DNA of 64,000 nucleotides from Methylocystis sp. IM3 (GCF_038070105.1 NZ_JBBPBZ010000002.1:3330501-3394500), one strand, 5' to 3'; shown: positions 1 through 11,759, counted from the stretch's first letter. Numbers and translations are program-made. Notes: generated by a model not told the origin, from the letters alone.

Positions 1-1
1 C

Positions 2-181
2 GACGACCTCACCGAAAAATATAGCGCCGTCGAGTTCGTCCGGGTCGCGAGCGCCGCGCTCGGCGGGAAGGGCGGCGGCGGACGGCCTGATCTCGCCCAG
101 GCCGGCGGCCCCGACGCGACGGCGATCGATCAGGCCCTCGCCTCGGTCGAAGACGCCTTGAGAGGCAAGGCGGCGCAGTGA
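2..181 (+). CDS. alaS: Alanine--tRNA ligase, C-terminal end (partial)
   Basis: Only the last 59 codons lie in the window; the gene enters from the left edge. The frame reads [22 protein letters not shown], then [14 protein letters not shown], and ends in an acidic/alanine helix. This is the DHHA1 domain at the C-terminus of alanyl-tRNA synthetase, and [15 protein letters not shown] is its typical glycine-rich signature. The enzyme charges tRNA-Ala in the cytoplasm. The TGA stop overlaps the GTG start of the downstream channel gene (GTGA), so the two are probably translationally coupled although their functions are unrelated. Confidence 0.93.
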   Translation, partial: DDLTEKYSAVEFVRVASAALGGKGGGGRPDLAQAGGPDATAIDQALASVEDALRGKAAQ

Positions 182-1422
182 CGGCGGAAAAACGAGGCTG
201 GTATTATCGCACTCGGCGCCGCACGCATCTGATTCTCGACGGGGGCGGGCACGACTGGGCGACCCGGTTCGTTCATCGGACCCTTGTGGTCCTCGTCGCC
301 TTCTCCGTCTTCGCGGTGGTCCTAGAGTCGGTCCCCGAATATGGACATAAATACGGGCCACTGTTTCATGCGATCGAATATGTTGCCGTCGTCGCTTTCA
401 CCATCGAATACCTGATGCGGCTCTGGTCCGCCCCGGACCATACGCCCTACACCGATCGCACCTCGACCGCCGCGCGGCTTGCCTTCATCGTTTCCGGCTC
501 GGCGATCATCGATCTCCTCACGATCTTGCCTTTCTACCTTTCGCTCTTCATCGCCACCGACCTGCGGGTGATGGTCCTGCTGCGGCTCCTGCGCTTTTTC
601 AAGCTCGCCCGTTATTCGGCTGGCATCAGGACCCTCGTCGCCGTCATGGAAGCCGAACGCAAGGCGCTCGTCGCGACCGGCATCCTGCTGTTTGGCGCCG
701 TTCTCTTCTCCGCGAGCGCCATCCACATCGCCGAGCAGGACGCCCAACCGGAAGCTTTCGGCACGATTCCCACCGCCATGTGGTGGGCCATCGTGACCAT
801 CACCACCGTCGGCTATGGCGACGTCACCCCTGTCACCGTCGCCGGACGCATGATCGCCTCGGTTACAATGGTTTTGGGGTATGTGATGCTGGGCTTGCCC
901 GTCGGCATCGTGGCCACCGCCTTCGCCGAGGAAATTCACCGCCGTGAATTCGTGGTCACCTGGAGCATGGTCGCGAGCGTGCCTCTGTTTCGGACGCTCG
1001 GCGCGACGGCGATCGCCGAAATCATGCGTTATCTGAGCGCCCAGTCGATTCCGGCGGGGACGCTCATCGTCCGGCGAGGCGATCTGGCGCAGTCGATGTA
1101 TTTCATCGCCGAGGGCGAGGTCGAGATCGAACTTTCCCGCGAGCCTGCACGACTTGGGCCGGGTCAGTTTTTCGGAGAGATGGCGATTCTGCACAAGACG
1201 CTGCGCACAGCGAACGTCCGGGCCGTCGAGCCAACCAAACTGCTCGTTCTCGACGCCTACGACCTGCAGTCCCTGATCGTACGCAATCCGGAAATCGGCG
1301 ACGCCATTCGTGACGTTGCCGCGAGCCGCCAGGAACTGGCGCCGGAGGCGCAGCATGGCGACATGATTGAGGCGGAATTGGCGCGGCCTGCCGATACAAC
1401 TGAGGGGCCTGCCTGCGACTGA
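178..1422 (+). CDS. Six-TM voltage-gated-type K+ channel with cyclic nucleotide-binding domain
   Basis: A 414-residue inner-membrane ion channel. Hydrophobic segments S1-S4 fall at about residues 30-165; the fourth carries spaced Arg/Lys residues ([16 protein letters not shown]) like a voltage sensor. S5, the pore loop with selectivity filter TVGYGD, and S6 follow at about 165-255. Residues 275-390 form a cyclic nucleotide-binding domain in which the phosphate-binding cassette [19 protein letters not shown] keeps the Glu and Arg that contact cAMP/cGMP. The architecture matches the rhizobial MlotiK1 channels. The GTG start overlaps the alaS stop by four bases; this start puts a short basic N-terminus before S1. 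Ligand identity cannot be read from sequence. Confidence 0.93.
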   Translation: MTAEKRGWYYRTRRRTHLILDGGGHDWATRFVHRTLVVLVAFSVFAVVLESVPEYGHKYGPLFHAIEYVAVVAFTIEYLMRLWSAPDHTPYTDRTSTAARLAFIVSGSAIIDLLTILPFYLSLFIATDLRVMVLLRLLRFFKLARYSAGIRTLVAVMEAERKALVATGILLFGAVLFSASAIHIAEQDAQPEAFGTIPTAMWWAIVTITTVGYGDVTPVTVAGRMIASVTMVLGYVMLGLPVGIVATAFAEEIHRREFVVTWSMVASVPLFRTLGATAIAEIMRYLSAQSIPAGTLIVRRGDLAQSMYFIAEGEVEIELSREPARLGPGQFFGEMAILHKTLRTANVRAVEPTKLLVLDAYDLQSLIVRNPEIGDAIRDVAASRQELAPEAQHGDMIEAELARPADTTEGPACD

Positions 1423-1466
1423 CCGGGCCTTTCAATGCCCCGGAAGACTCCAGCCCCCGGACGACA

Positions 1467-1498
1467 AACGCGCCCCGGCGTGGCCGCCGGAGCGCGTT
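1467..1498 (-). terminator. Hairpin after atpC, possibly bidirectional
   Basis: AACGCGC and GCGCGTT flank an inner CCGGC/GCCGG pairing, giving a roughly 13-bp stem with a small loop. It lies 25 bases beyond the atpC stop and about 45 bases after the converging channel gene. The T-run is weak on either strand (GTTTGT on the minus strand), so termination strength is uncertain. It probably ends the ATP synthase operon. Confidence 0.6.
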
Positions 1499-1522
1499 GA
1501 AAGTGGACAAGCGTCAGCGCGT

Positions 1523-1924
1523 TTACGCCGCGACGGCGGCGCGCATCTCCTCGAGCTGGGCCAGCTTCTCGCTGGCGGCGCTACGCGTCTCGTCTGACCT
1601 GGCGTCGGCGACGTCCTCGCGGGCGTTCCTGATGTCGGCGTCGAGCCTGGCCACGTCGATCTCGGCGATCGACACGGCGAGCTCGGCGAGAATGGTGAAG
1701 CCGGCCGCGTTGACATCCGCAAATCCGCCGCGCACGAAGAGCTTTTCGACCTTGCCGTCGCCGCCCGCGACGGTGACGACGCCGGATTTCAGGGTCGTCA
1801 TGACCGGCGCATGGTCCTTGAGGACCGTGAACTGGCCCTCGGCGCCCGGCGCCACGACGCTTTCGACCTCGCCCGAAAACAGGAGCTTCTCGGGAGAGAC
1901 GAGTTCGAAGTGAAATGCGGGCAT
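1523..1924 (-). CDS. atpC: F1 ATP synthase subunit epsilon
   Basis: The protein has 133 residues, the normal length for epsilon. It starts [48 protein letters not shown], the conserved beta-sandwich domain, and ends in an alanine-rich helical hairpin ([18 protein letters not shown]..). Epsilon is part of the central rotor stalk and restrains ATP hydrolysis. It is the last gene of atpHAGDC and is separated from atpD by 128 bases holding a palindrome, a larger gap than elsewhere in the operon. Confidence 0.97.
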   Translation of the reverse strand: MPAFHFELVSPEKLLFSGEVESVVAPGAEGQFTVLKDHAPVMTTLKSGVVTVAGGDGKVEKLFVRGGFADVNAAGFTILAELAVSIAEIDVARLDADIRNAREDVADARSDETRSAASEKLAQLEEMRAAVAA

Positions 1925-2013
1925 GTCAGTCTCCGGGGGAGGTTCTGTAGCGGGATGGCGCCGCGTTTCGGCGCACGAGGGCCGGGATCACGCCCGGCCG
2001 CGCAGAGGAACAC

Positions 2014-2031
2014 GGCCGGAAATTTCCGGCC
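2014..2031. repeat. Perfect 18-bp palindrome between atpD and atpC
   Basis: GGCCGGAAATTTCCGGCC is perfectly self-complementary and sits in the gap between the beta and epsilon genes. In RNA it could form a stem-loop that lowers epsilon expression or protects the upstream message. No T-run follows on the minus strand, so a simple intrinsic terminator is not supported. Confidence 0.55.
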
Positions 2032-2052
2032 ATGTTCGCGATTTGAAGCGCG

Positions 2053-3498
<1,446 letters not shown>

Positions 3499-3505
3499 TT
3501 AACGA

Positions 3506-4387
3506 TCAGAGCGCTTCGGCGCCCGAGATGATTTCGATGAGTTCCTTGGTGATCATCGCCTGCCGCGACCGGTTGTAGAGGGTCGTCTGCTTGCGGATCA
3601 TGTCGCCGGCGTTGCGCGTGGCGTTGTCCATCGCGCTCATGCGCGCGCCCTGTTCGGAAGCGGCGTTCTCGAGCAGCGCGCGGAACACCTGGACCGAAAT
3701 GTTGCGCGGCAGAAGGGTCGAGAGGATCTCGTCCTGGCCGGGCTCATGTTCATAGGTCGGCTGCGGGCCTTCCTGCGCGGGCGCGTTCTCATTGGCGGCG
3801 ATCTGCGCCGGGATGAGCTGCTGCGCCGTGGGGATCTGCGCGATGACCGACTTGAACCTCGAGAAGAAGAGCGTGGCGACGTCGAATTCGCCGGCCTCGA
3901 ACATGGCGATGATCTTCTTGCCGATCTCGTCGGCGTTCTCGAAGCCGATCTGCTTCAGACCGCGCAACTCGATGAGTTCGATGATCTCCTTCTCGAATTG
4001 ACGGCGAAGCTGGTCGTAGCCCTTCTTGCCGACGCAGAGAATCTTGACCGTCTTGCCCTGACCCTGGAGGCGCTGGGCGTGGTCGCGGGCGAGGCGCACG
4101 ATCGAGGAATTGAATGCGCCGCAGAGACCACGCTCGGCGGTGGCGACGACCAGCAGATGCACATCGTTCCGGCCGTTGCCGGCCAGAAGCTGCGGGCCGC
4201 CGGTGGTGACGCCGGCGGCGAGATTGGCGAGCACCGATTCCATGCGCTCGGCATAGGGACGGGCGGCCTCGGCCGCCGTCTGCGCGCGGCGCAATTTGGC
4301 CGCCGCGACCATCTGCATGGCCTTGGTGATCTTCTGCGTCGCCTTGACGGAGGAGATGCGGTTACGAAGATCCTTCAACGAGGGCAT
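3506..4387 (-). CDS. atpG: F1 ATP synthase subunit gamma
   Basis: A 293-residue central rotor shaft. The N-terminal [36 protein letters not shown] and the C-terminal [43 protein letters not shown] are the two conserved coiled-coil helices that thread the alpha3beta3 ring. A short acidic/proline insertion ([22 protein letters not shown]) occurs near residues 205-227, as in other alphaproteobacterial gamma subunits. The gene lies between atpA and atpD; the atpA-atpG gap holds inverted repeats. Confidence 0.98.
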   Translation of the reverse strand: MPSLKDLRNRISSVKATQKITKAMQMVAAAKLRRAQTAAEAARPYAERMESVLANLAAGVTTGGPQLLAGNGRNDVHLLVVATAERGLCGAFNSSIVRLARDHAQRLQGQGKTVKILCVGKKGYDQLRRQFEKEIIELIELRGLKQIGFENADEIGKKIIAMFEAGEFDVATLFFSRFKSVIAQIPTAQQLIPAQIAANENAPAQEGPQPTYEHEPGQDEILSTLLPRNISVQVFRALLENAASEQGARMSAMDNATRNAGDMIRKQTTLYNRSRQAMITKELIEIISGAEAL

Positions 4388-4412
4388 GAGCGTGCTTCTT
4401 GTCTAAAGGGTT

Positions 4413-4458
4413 CGCCTCCGGGAGGCGCTTCCCCCTCTCCCCGCGGGCGGGGAGAGGG
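4413..4458. repeat. Two palindromes in the atpA-atpG gap (REP-like)
   Basis: Two adjacent perfect inverted repeats lie here: GCCTCC-G-GGAGGC (4414-4426), then CCCTCTCCCC-GCGGGC-GGGGAGAGGG (4433-4458, a 10-bp stem). The CCCTCTCCC motif returns in an inverted repeat at 44036-44053 in the ribosomal operon, which suggests a dispersed intergenic palindromic element. In RNA it would be a strong processing or stability hairpin between the alpha and gamma cistrons. Confidence 0.65.
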
Positions 4459-4468
4459 CACGAGTGCT

Positions 4469-6000
<1,532 letters not shown>

Positions 6001-6001
<1 letters not shown>

Positions 6002-6564
6002 CAGCCGACCTCTTTCATGCGTGTGCGGATTGAGTTGAGCTTGGTGCGAACGGAAGCGTCGACCATGCGCGAACCGAGTTTCACGATGATGCCGCCGATG
6101 ACCGACGGATCCGTGCGAACGTTGAGGCTGACCGACTTGCCGCCGGTGACCGCGGCGAGCGCCTGGCGCAGCGCCGATTCATGATCGGGGCGCAGCGGGG
6201 CGGCGACGGTCACGTCGGCGCGCACGAGGCCCTTGGCCTTGTCGTGCAGCCCCTGATAGGCGGCGATCATGTCCGGAAGGACGAAGAGGCGGCGCTTGGA
6301 GGCGACCAGCCGGATGAAATTGGCGGCGATGCCGGAAATGCCGGCCTTGCCGAGAAGCGCGTCGAGCGCCTTGACCTGCTCCTGCGCCGAGAACACCGGG
6401 CTCTTCACCAGGCGCTTCAGGTCTGGGCTTTCATTCATGAGGCCCTGGAACGCGGCGAGGGCTGCGGCGACCTCGTCCGTGGCGCGCTTCTCCGACGCCA
6501 GTTCGTAAAGGGCGGAGGCGTAGCGTCCTGCGACGCCGGAAAGCGAAACTCCGTCTTGAGCCAC
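6001..6564 (-). CDS. atpH: F1 ATP synthase subunit delta
   Basis: A 187-residue peripheral stalk (OSCP-type) protein. [28 protein letters not shown] near the N-terminus and [42 protein letters not shown] at the C-terminus are the family signatures. It links the top of the alpha3beta3 head to the b-subunit stator. It is the first gene of the operon and begins with GTG; no clear ribosome binding site is visible. The Fo genes (a, b, c) are not nearby, as is usual in alphaproteobacteria. Confidence 0.97.
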
Positions 6565-7081
6565 TTGGATCGCTCGTCAAATTCCCGCCGTTCCAAACGC
6601 CGGCCACGGCGCAGAGAATGCGCGCGCGTTTTCCGCGGTCAGCCTAGAAGCGACGGATGCTGCAGGGGCAAGGAACTGAAGGCGGCAACGCCCCAGTCCC
6701 AAGGCGAGGGTCCCCTAACACAGCGGATTTTGCGGCGCAACCCTGTCGGGCTCATCGTTTTCAATCGCGCTCCCGCGCGAGCCCGTCGCGGAACGGGTGG
6801 AAAGGATGAGGGAAGCATCCGACCTGCGCCGCGTCTGGCCGGTCCGATTCCGCTGATTTCCCAGTCGCGAACCGGGTTCTTTCCGTGGCCCGCGCCCTCT
6901 GGCCTTTTCACGGCGGCCGTGGTCCTCCGCCGAGCGGCGGAACAGAGAATCAGCCTGCGGCATTTTAGCGATTCAAAATCTGTCGGGCGCCATATAACCG
7001 CATCGCCTTTGCTTCTCGCCCGCCGGCGGCTAAGTTGCGCGCTTCGGGCGTTCGCGCCTTTTCTTTCAACGGGAGAGGCGC
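6565..7081. other. 517-bp divergent intergenic region, atpH / mtnP
   Basis: This gap separates the leftward ATP synthase operon from the rightward mtnP gene, so it should carry both promoters. I could not pick out a convincing -35/-10 pair. A small hairpin CCGCC-GAGC-GGCGG lies near 6928. Reading frames here have no family-like composition or ribosome binding site, and I see no gene. Confidence 0.5.
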
Positions 7082-7963
7082 ATGACGCGCGCGGTTGTGG
7101 GCATTATCGGCGGCTCGGGCGTTTATGACCTTCCGGGGGCCGAGAATGTGCGGCGCGCGCGGGTGTCGACCCCCTGGGGCGAGCCGTCGGACGAACTGGT
7201 CTTCGGCGAGATCGGCGGCACGAAAGCGGTGTTTCTGCCGCGCCACGGACGCGGCCACCGACTGTCGCCCTCGTCGATCAACTACCGCGCCAATATCGAC
7301 GCGATGAAACGCGCGGGCGTGACCGACATCATCTCCGTCTCGGCTTGCGGCTCGTTCAAATCGCAGTTCTTTCCGGGGCTTTTCGTGCTCGTCGACCAGT
7401 TCGTGGACCGCACATTCGCCCGCCAGTCCTCCTTTTTTGGCGACGGCTGCGTGGCGCATGTGTCGATGGCGCATCCGATCGCGCCGAAGCTTTCGAAGCG
7501 CATCGCGGCGGCGGCCCGCGCAGAGGGGATCGAGATCGCGGAGGGCGGCACATACGTCTGCATGGAGGGTCCGCAGTTCTCGACCTACGCCGAATCGCTC
7601 CACTACAAGGCCGCAGGCTTCGATCTCATCGGCATGACCGCGATGCCGGAGGCGAAGCTCGCCCGCGAGGCGGAAATTTCCTATGCGACCATCGCCATGG
7701 TCACGGATTTCGACTGCTGGCACCCCGACCACGATCACGTCGACGTCGCATCGGTGATCGACATCGTGCGCAAGAACTCCGCCGCCGCCGCGCGGCTCGT
7801 GGCGCGCGTGCTGAAGGATTTCCCCGCCGAGCACGAGCCCTGCCCCATTGGCTCGGACCGGGCGCTGGATAATGCGATTCTCACGGCGCCCGAGGCGCGC
7901 GACCCGGTCTTGCTGGAGAAACTGGATGCGGTGATGGCGCGCCTCAACGCCGCGAGCAAATAG
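7082..7963 (+). CDS. mtnP: S-methyl-5'-thioadenosine phosphorylase
   Basis: A 293-residue purine-nucleoside phosphorylase superfamily enzyme that splits 5'-methylthioadenosine with phosphate into adenine and 5-methylthioribose-1-phosphate. IGGSGVYDLPGAE at the N-terminus, FLPRHGRGHRLSPSSINYRANIDAMK, CMEGPQFSTYAES and MTAMPEAKLAREAEISYATIAMVTDFDCWH match the MTA phosphorylase family; the last region forms the purine site. The ribosome binding site GGGAGAGG is well placed. The adenine product can be used by the apt product encoded about 440 bases downstream. Confidence 0.96.
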   Translation: MTRAVVGIIGGSGVYDLPGAENVRRARVSTPWGEPSDELVFGEIGGTKAVFLPRHGRGHRLSPSSINYRANIDAMKRAGVTDIISVSACGSFKSQFFPGLFVLVDQFVDRTFARQSSFFGDGCVAHVSMAHPIAPKLSKRIAAAARAEGIEIAEGGTYVCMEGPQFSTYAESLHYKAAGFDLIGMTAMPEAKLAREAEISYATIAMVTDFDCWHPDHDHVDVASVIDIVRKNSAAAARLVARVLKDFPAEHEPCPIGSDRALDNAILTAPEARDPVLLEKLDAVMARLNAASK

Positions 7964-7970
7964 GCGGGCG

Positions 7971-8288
7971 TCAGTAATACCACCAGCCGTTGCGCCACTG
8001 GCCCTGCAATCGCAGAGGCGGCGCGGGACGGCGCGCGCCGATATTCGCGCCATAGTAGCCATAGTAATCGCCCGAATAGCTGCACCCGTAACAGCCGCCA
8101 TAGCCCTGAGGACCCCAGGCCGCCGCCTGTCCGGCGCCCTGCCCCGCCCCTTGGCGGGGACCGGCGCCATAGGGCTGGCCGGGCGGAACGGCTCCCGGCA
8201 GGGCGGCGCCAGGGGACGCTTGCGGCAGGGGCTGCGCGGGCGCGGCAAGAGGGAAAAGCGCGAGACAGATGAGGAGAACGCGACGCAT
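7971..8288 (-). CDS. Small secreted Gly/Pro/Tyr-rich protein, unknown
   Basis: A 105-residue protein on the strand opposite mtnP and apt. The start MRRVLLICLALFPLAAPAQ gives a clear signal peptide with a cleavage site after APA. The mature part is rich in Pro, Gln, Gly and Tyr, includes a GGCYGCSYSGDYYGYYG stretch with two close cysteines, and ends QWRNGWWYY. A longer reading frame exists upstream, but the signal peptide fixes this start. No family recognised; probably periplasmic or surface. Confidence 0.7.
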   Translation of the reverse strand: MRRVLLICLALFPLAAPAQPLPQASPGAALPGAVPPGQPYGAGPRQGAGQGAGQAAAWGPQGYGGCYGCSYSGDYYGYYGANIGARRPAPPLRLQGQWRNGWWYY

Positions 8289-8403
8289 CTGGCGACAACC
8301 TTGGTGTTTGGCCCGGTTGCAGTGTATGCAGCTTGCCTGCGCGCGCCAGCGCGATCTCAACTTAAGGTTGAGGATGCCGTAACACGCACCCAAGGGTTCA
8401 CAG

Positions 8404-8931
8404 ATGCCGCTTCGCGCCAGCATCCGCACGATTCCGGATTACCCGAAAGAAGGCATACTCTTTCGCGACATCACGACGCTGCTCGGCGACGCGAGGGCCT
8501 TTCGCAAGGCGGTGGACGAGCTGGTTCAGCCCTGGGCCGGCGCGAAGATCGAGAAGGTCGCCGGCATGGAGGCGCGCGGCTTCATTCTGGGCGGCGCCGT
8601 CGCCCATCAGCTGTCCTCGGGGTTCATTCCGATTCGCAAAAAAGGCAAATTGCCGCATGAGACTGTGTCGATCGCCTATGAGCTGGAGTATGGGACCGAC
8701 GAGATGGAGATGCATGTCGACGCCGTCGCGCCGGGCGAGCGCGTCATCCTCGTGGACGATCTGATCGCCACGGGCGGCACGGCGACGGGCGCGATCCGGC
8801 TGTTACAGAAGATGGGGGCTGAGGTGATCGCCGCCTGTTTCGTCATCGACCTGCCAGACCTCGGCGGCGCGAGAAAGATCGAGGCGCTCGGCGTGCCGGT
8901 GCGCACCCTCGTCTCTTTCGAGGGACATTGA
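8404..8931 (+). CDS. apt: Adenine phosphoribosyltransferase
   Basis: A 175-residue cytoplasmic enzyme that makes AMP from adenine and PRPP. The PRPP-binding loop [17 protein letters not shown], the substrate segment [15 protein letters not shown] and [19 protein letters not shown] are all family signatures and the length is standard. With mtnP just upstream it completes a short route from the polyamine/AHL by-product MTA to AMP. The small gene between them runs on the other strand, so they are not one operon. Confidence 0.98.
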   Translation: MPLRASIRTIPDYPKEGILFRDITTLLGDARAFRKAVDELVQPWAGAKIEKVAGMEARGFILGGAVAHQLSSGFIPIRKKGKLPHETVSIAYELEYGTDEMEMHVDAVAPGERVILVDDLIATGGTATGAIRLLQKMGAEVIAACFVIDLPDLGGARKIEALGVPVRTLVSFEGH

Positions 8932-8985
8932 CGGGAGGGCGCCCCTGTCTCAGGCTCTGCGTCGAGAGGAACGAAACGCCCGCTC

Positions 8986-10494
8986 ATGAAGCCGCGCCTC
9001 ACGCATCTTCTCTTCGCCGCGCTCGCCGTCGCCGCTTTCGGCCTCGGCGTTGCGGCGCTGCGTTTCATGCCCGGAGCCGGCAAGGCGCGCGGTCCCGGCG
9101 CCGCCAGGGTCGTCGCCCTCGGCGCGCCCCATCCGGCCGGCGGCGCCATCGTGACAGGCCTGCGCCGCGGCCTCCCGCCCTCATCCGTCTCCACGGCCGA
9201 CGCCGCCCCGCCCGCGCCGCAAGCGCCGGCGGCTCCGCCGCTCACCGGATTGGCCCCGCAACCGGCCGCGCCGCAGGCCCTCGCCGCCGTGGCGCCCGCC
9301 GGCGCCGCGCCCCAAGCCCCGGCCGCCGGTCTCGATGGCGGGGGCGTCGAGGGCTCTGTCTCTTTCCCGCCGCCCCCGCCGGTCCGCCCAGTGGAACTGC
9401 GCAACGCGGAAACGCCCTTGGCCAATGCCTCGGGAGAAACGCCGCTGCCGCCCGTCCGCCCGCGCGACCTCGCCGCGCTGGAGGCCCCGGCCCCGGCCGA
9501 GCCGCCGGCCCCCGCTCCCCCGCCGCCGCAGCCGGCCCAGCAGCCTCCGGCCTCGTCCTGGTCTTTTCCGCAATGGCCGCAGGCGGCGCAGCCGGCGCCC
9601 GAGACCGCGCCCCCCGCCGGCGCAGCGGCGCCCGCGCCGCTTTACGCCGATGTGCCGACGCCCCCGGCCCGCCCCGCCGATCTCGGCAAGCTGGCCGCCC
9701 TCGCGCCCGCGAGCGATTCGGCCGCCCAGACGCCTGCGGGGGCCGCCGCGGCGCCGGCCGCCGCGCCGGACGGGGTTCAACTCGCCCGCCTGCAGGAGCC
9801 GGCCCTGCGGCCGGCGCCGGAGGACGCCTTCCAGCCGCCGCCGCCGAAATTCGGCATGGGCGACCCCGTCTTCGTGCGCATTTTCAAGCAGGAGGGGCAA
9901 CTGGAGCTGTGGCTGAAGAAGAACGGCCGCTATGCGCTCTACAAGACCTTCCCGATCTGCAAATGGTCGGGCCGGCTCGGCCCCAAGATCAAGGAGGCGG
10001 ACTACCAGTCGCCCGAGGGCTTCTACAGCGTCTCGGCCAAGCAGCTCAATCCGCACTCCAATTATTACCGCGCCTTCAATGTCGGCTATCCCAACGCCTT
10101 CGACCGGCAGAACGGCCGCACGGGCGGGCTCGTCATGGTGCATGGCGCCTGCAAGTCGGTCGGCTGTTTCGCCATGACCGACCGCGGGATCGAGGAAATC
10201 TACGGCTTCGTCGAAGCGGCCCTGCGCGCCGGGCAGAAGGAAATCCCGGTGCATATCTTTCCCTTTCGCATGACGGAGGCCAATCTTGCGCGCGAGACGG
10301 GGAATGGCGGCGGCTGGCTCGCCTTCGTCAGCGGCGGCGGCGGTTATGCGCAATGGGCGGGCTTCTGGCACAATCTCAAACAGGGCTACGACATGTTCGA
10401 GCAGACGGGCGAGCCGCCGGTCGCCTTCGCCTGCGGCGACCATTATGAATTCGACGGCGGCTCCTCCGCCTGCCGCCGCGTCGCCGGCTGGTGA
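8986..10494 (+). CDS. Exported L,D-transpeptidase (YafK-type) with long Pro/Ala linker
   Basis: A 502-residue protein with an N-terminal signal or anchor helix (MKPRLTHLLFAALAVAAFGLGVAAL), then about 250 residues dominated by Pro and Ala, then a YkuD-fold catalytic domain from about residue 295 (VFVRIFKQEGQLELWLKK). The catalytic motif is HGACKSVGCFAMT with His386 and Cys394, of the YafK/DpaA group. Such enzymes make or cleave bonds at meso-diaminopimelate in peptidoglycan or attach proteins to it. The linker probably spans the periplasm from the inner membrane. Whether it acts as transpeptidase or hydrolase cannot be told. Confidence 0.9.
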   Translation: MKPRLTHLLFAALAVAAFGLGVAALRFMPGAGKARGPGAARVVALGAPHPAGGAIVTGLRRGLPPSSVSTADAAPPAPQAPAAPPLTGLAPQPAAPQALAAVAPAGAAPQAPAAGLDGGGVEGSVSFPPPPPVRPVELRNAETPLANASGETPLPPVRPRDLAALEAPAPAEPPAPAPPPPQPAQQPPASSWSFPQWPQAAQPAPETAPPAGAAAPAPLYADVPTPPARPADLGKLAALAPASDSAAQTPAGAAAAPAAAPDGVQLARLQEPALRPAPEDAFQPPPPKFGMGDPVFVRIFKQEGQLELWLKKNGRYALYKTFPICKWSGRLGPKIKEADYQSPEGFYSVSAKQLNPHSNYYRAFNVGYPNAFDRQNGRTGGLVMVHGACKSVGCFAMTDRGIEEIYGFVEAALRAGQKEIPVHIFPFRMTEANLARETGNGGGWLAFVSGGGGYAQWAGFWHNLKQGYDMFEQTGEPPVAFACGDHYEFDGGSSACRRVAGW

Positions 10495-10566
10495 CGTTCA
10501 GATGTTCTTCAGACAAGGGACGTTAGACAAGCCGACGGCGCCAGCTGCGCCGCGACCGGGGACCCG

Positions 10567-10902
10567 ATGCCTGCAATCCGCACTCTCTTCTTCGCCGGCG
10601 CCATCGGCGCCCTTATCGCCGCTCAGCCTGCCAAGGCGGGCGGGCCCAATGTGGCGGTCTGCATGACCCTCGCCAACGCCTACAACACCTGCGTCGTCGA
10701 GCAGCAGAGCTACGGCGGTGGCGGATGGGGCGGCCCGAGAGGCTATGGGGGCGGGTATGGCCAGGGCTATCCCGACGATGGCGACTGGGACGACGAGGAT
10801 TACGCCTATTGGCGGGCCCAGCGCCGCGCGGCCCGCGCCAATCGCGCCCAGGCGGCCTGCATGAGCTGGCTCGTTCAGATGAAGGCCGCGAACTGCTATT
10901 GA
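10567..10902 (+). CDS. Small secreted Gly/Tyr-rich protein, unknown
   Basis: A 111-residue protein with signal peptide [24 protein letters not shown]. The mature part starts [23 protein letters not shown], passes through a Gly/Tyr/Asp/Trp-rich middle, and ends with an Arg/Ala helix and [14 protein letters not shown]. Four cysteines, two at each end, could form disulfides in the periplasm. I recognise no family. Confidence 0.68.
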   Translation: MPAIRTLFFAGAIGALIAAQPAKAGGPNVAVCMTLANAYNTCVVEQQSYGGGGWGGPRGYGGGYGQGYPDDGDWDDEDYAYWRAQRRAARANRAQAACMSWLVQMKAANCY

Positions 10903-10921
10903 GCCGACGCGGCCCGCGCCA

Positions 10922-10950
10922 TTGACAAGGCCGGGCCGACGCGCTAGGCG
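10922..10950 (+). promoter_or_regulatory. Candidate rplU promoter
   Basis: A perfect TTGACA (10922-10927) is followed after 17 bases by TAGGCG (10945-10950), a weak -10. The strong -35 and its position upstream of rplU suggest a sigma70-type promoter. A start near 10957 would put the terminator-like hairpin at 10965-10986 in the leader RNA. Confidence 0.4.
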
Positions 10951-10964
10951 TATTTTGCTTCGTC

Positions 10965-10986
10965 GCGGCGGTCTCGCCGCTTTTTT
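10965..10986 (+). terminator. Intrinsic terminator or attenuator upstream of rplU
   Basis: GCGGCG-GTCT-CGCCGC is a perfect 6-bp GC stem followed directly by six T residues, the textbook form of an intrinsic terminator. It can end transcription of the preceding small gene. If the TTGACA at 10922 is a promoter, it instead lies in the rplU leader and could act as an attenuator. Confidence 0.8.
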
Positions 10987-11098
10987 CATTTTGAAGCGAA
11001 GCGCAACCGGTCCAACTGCAAGAAGCCGGCCCGCCCGCACAGCGCCACCGCGCTATGCTCGAACAGGCGAGCGCCGGATCCGAACACAGGAAAAAAAG

Positions 11099-11401
11099 AT
11101 GTTCGCAGTCATCAAAACCGGCGGCAAGCAATATAGCGTGTCCGCCGGAGACATTATCACCGTCATGGCGCTCGAAGGCGCGCCGGGCGACAAGGTCACC
11201 TTCGACGAGGTGCTGATGATCGGGGGCGACTCCCCCAAGATCGGCGCTCCCACGGTCGCGGGCGCCACGGTGTCGGCGGAAATCGTCGGCCAGGCGCGCA
11301 GCGCCAAGTCGATCGCCTTCAAGAAGCGCCGCCGCCAGAACTCCAAGCGCAAGCGCGGGCATCGTCAGGACTTGACGCTCGTCAAGATTCTCGCGATCTA
11401 A
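11099..11401 (+). CDS. rplU: 50S ribosomal protein L21
   Basis: A 100-residue protein starting [22 protein letters not shown], the universal L21 N-terminus, and ending in the basic [27 protein letters not shown] that contacts 23S rRNA domain II. The start is set by homology; the reading frame stays open upstream but lacks family similarity there. A poly-A stretch (AGGAAAAAAAG) precedes the ATG with AGG as a modest ribosome binding site. It is followed by rpmA as in most bacteria. Confidence 0.98.
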   Translation: MFAVIKTGGKQYSVSAGDIITVMALEGAPGDKVTFDEVLMIGGDSPKIGAPTVAGATVSAEIVGQARSAKSIAFKKRRRQNSKRKRGHRQDLTLVKILAI

Positions 11402-11489
11402 GCAACGGATTTTCAGGCGGCGCTCGGGGCCGCCGTAGAAACGGGCGGTCGGCACGGGCCGCCGGACAAGAACGACACGGAGCAGGACA

Positions 11490-11759
11490 ATGGCTCACAA
11501 GAAAGCGGGCGGCTCGTCGCGCAACGGCCGCGACTCGGACGGCCGGCGCCTCGGCGTCAAGAAATTCGGCGGCGAGTCCGTCGTGGCCGGCAATATCATC
11601 ATTCGCCAGCGCGGGACCAAGTGGCATCCCGGCCGCAACATCGGCATGGGCAAGGATCACACGCTCTTTGCCCTCGTCGACGGCGTCGTCGAGTTTCACT
11701 CGAGCCGCGGACGCTCCAGCGTCTCGGTCGTCGTCCCGGCCGCACAGGCCGCAGAGTAA
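11490..11759 (+). CDS. rpmA: 50S ribosomal protein L27
   Basis: An 89-residue protein. [48 protein letters not shown] is the diagnostic L27 N-terminus, whose tail reaches the peptidyl transferase centre. It has no N-terminal extension of the firmicute type that needs cleavage. Cotranscription with rplU is expected; a strong hairpin follows at 11882. Confidence 0.99.
   Translation: MAHKKAGGSSRNGRDSDGRRLGVKKFGGESVVAGNIIIRQRGTKWHPGRNIGMGKDHTLFALVDGVVEFHSSRGRSSVSVVVPAAQAAE

Noticed and set aside
6639..6911. A 90-codon minus-strand frame in the atpH-mtnP gap
   Set aside because: Arg/Pro-rich translation typical of non-coding GC-rich DNA, no ribosome binding site and no similarity; not listed as a gene.
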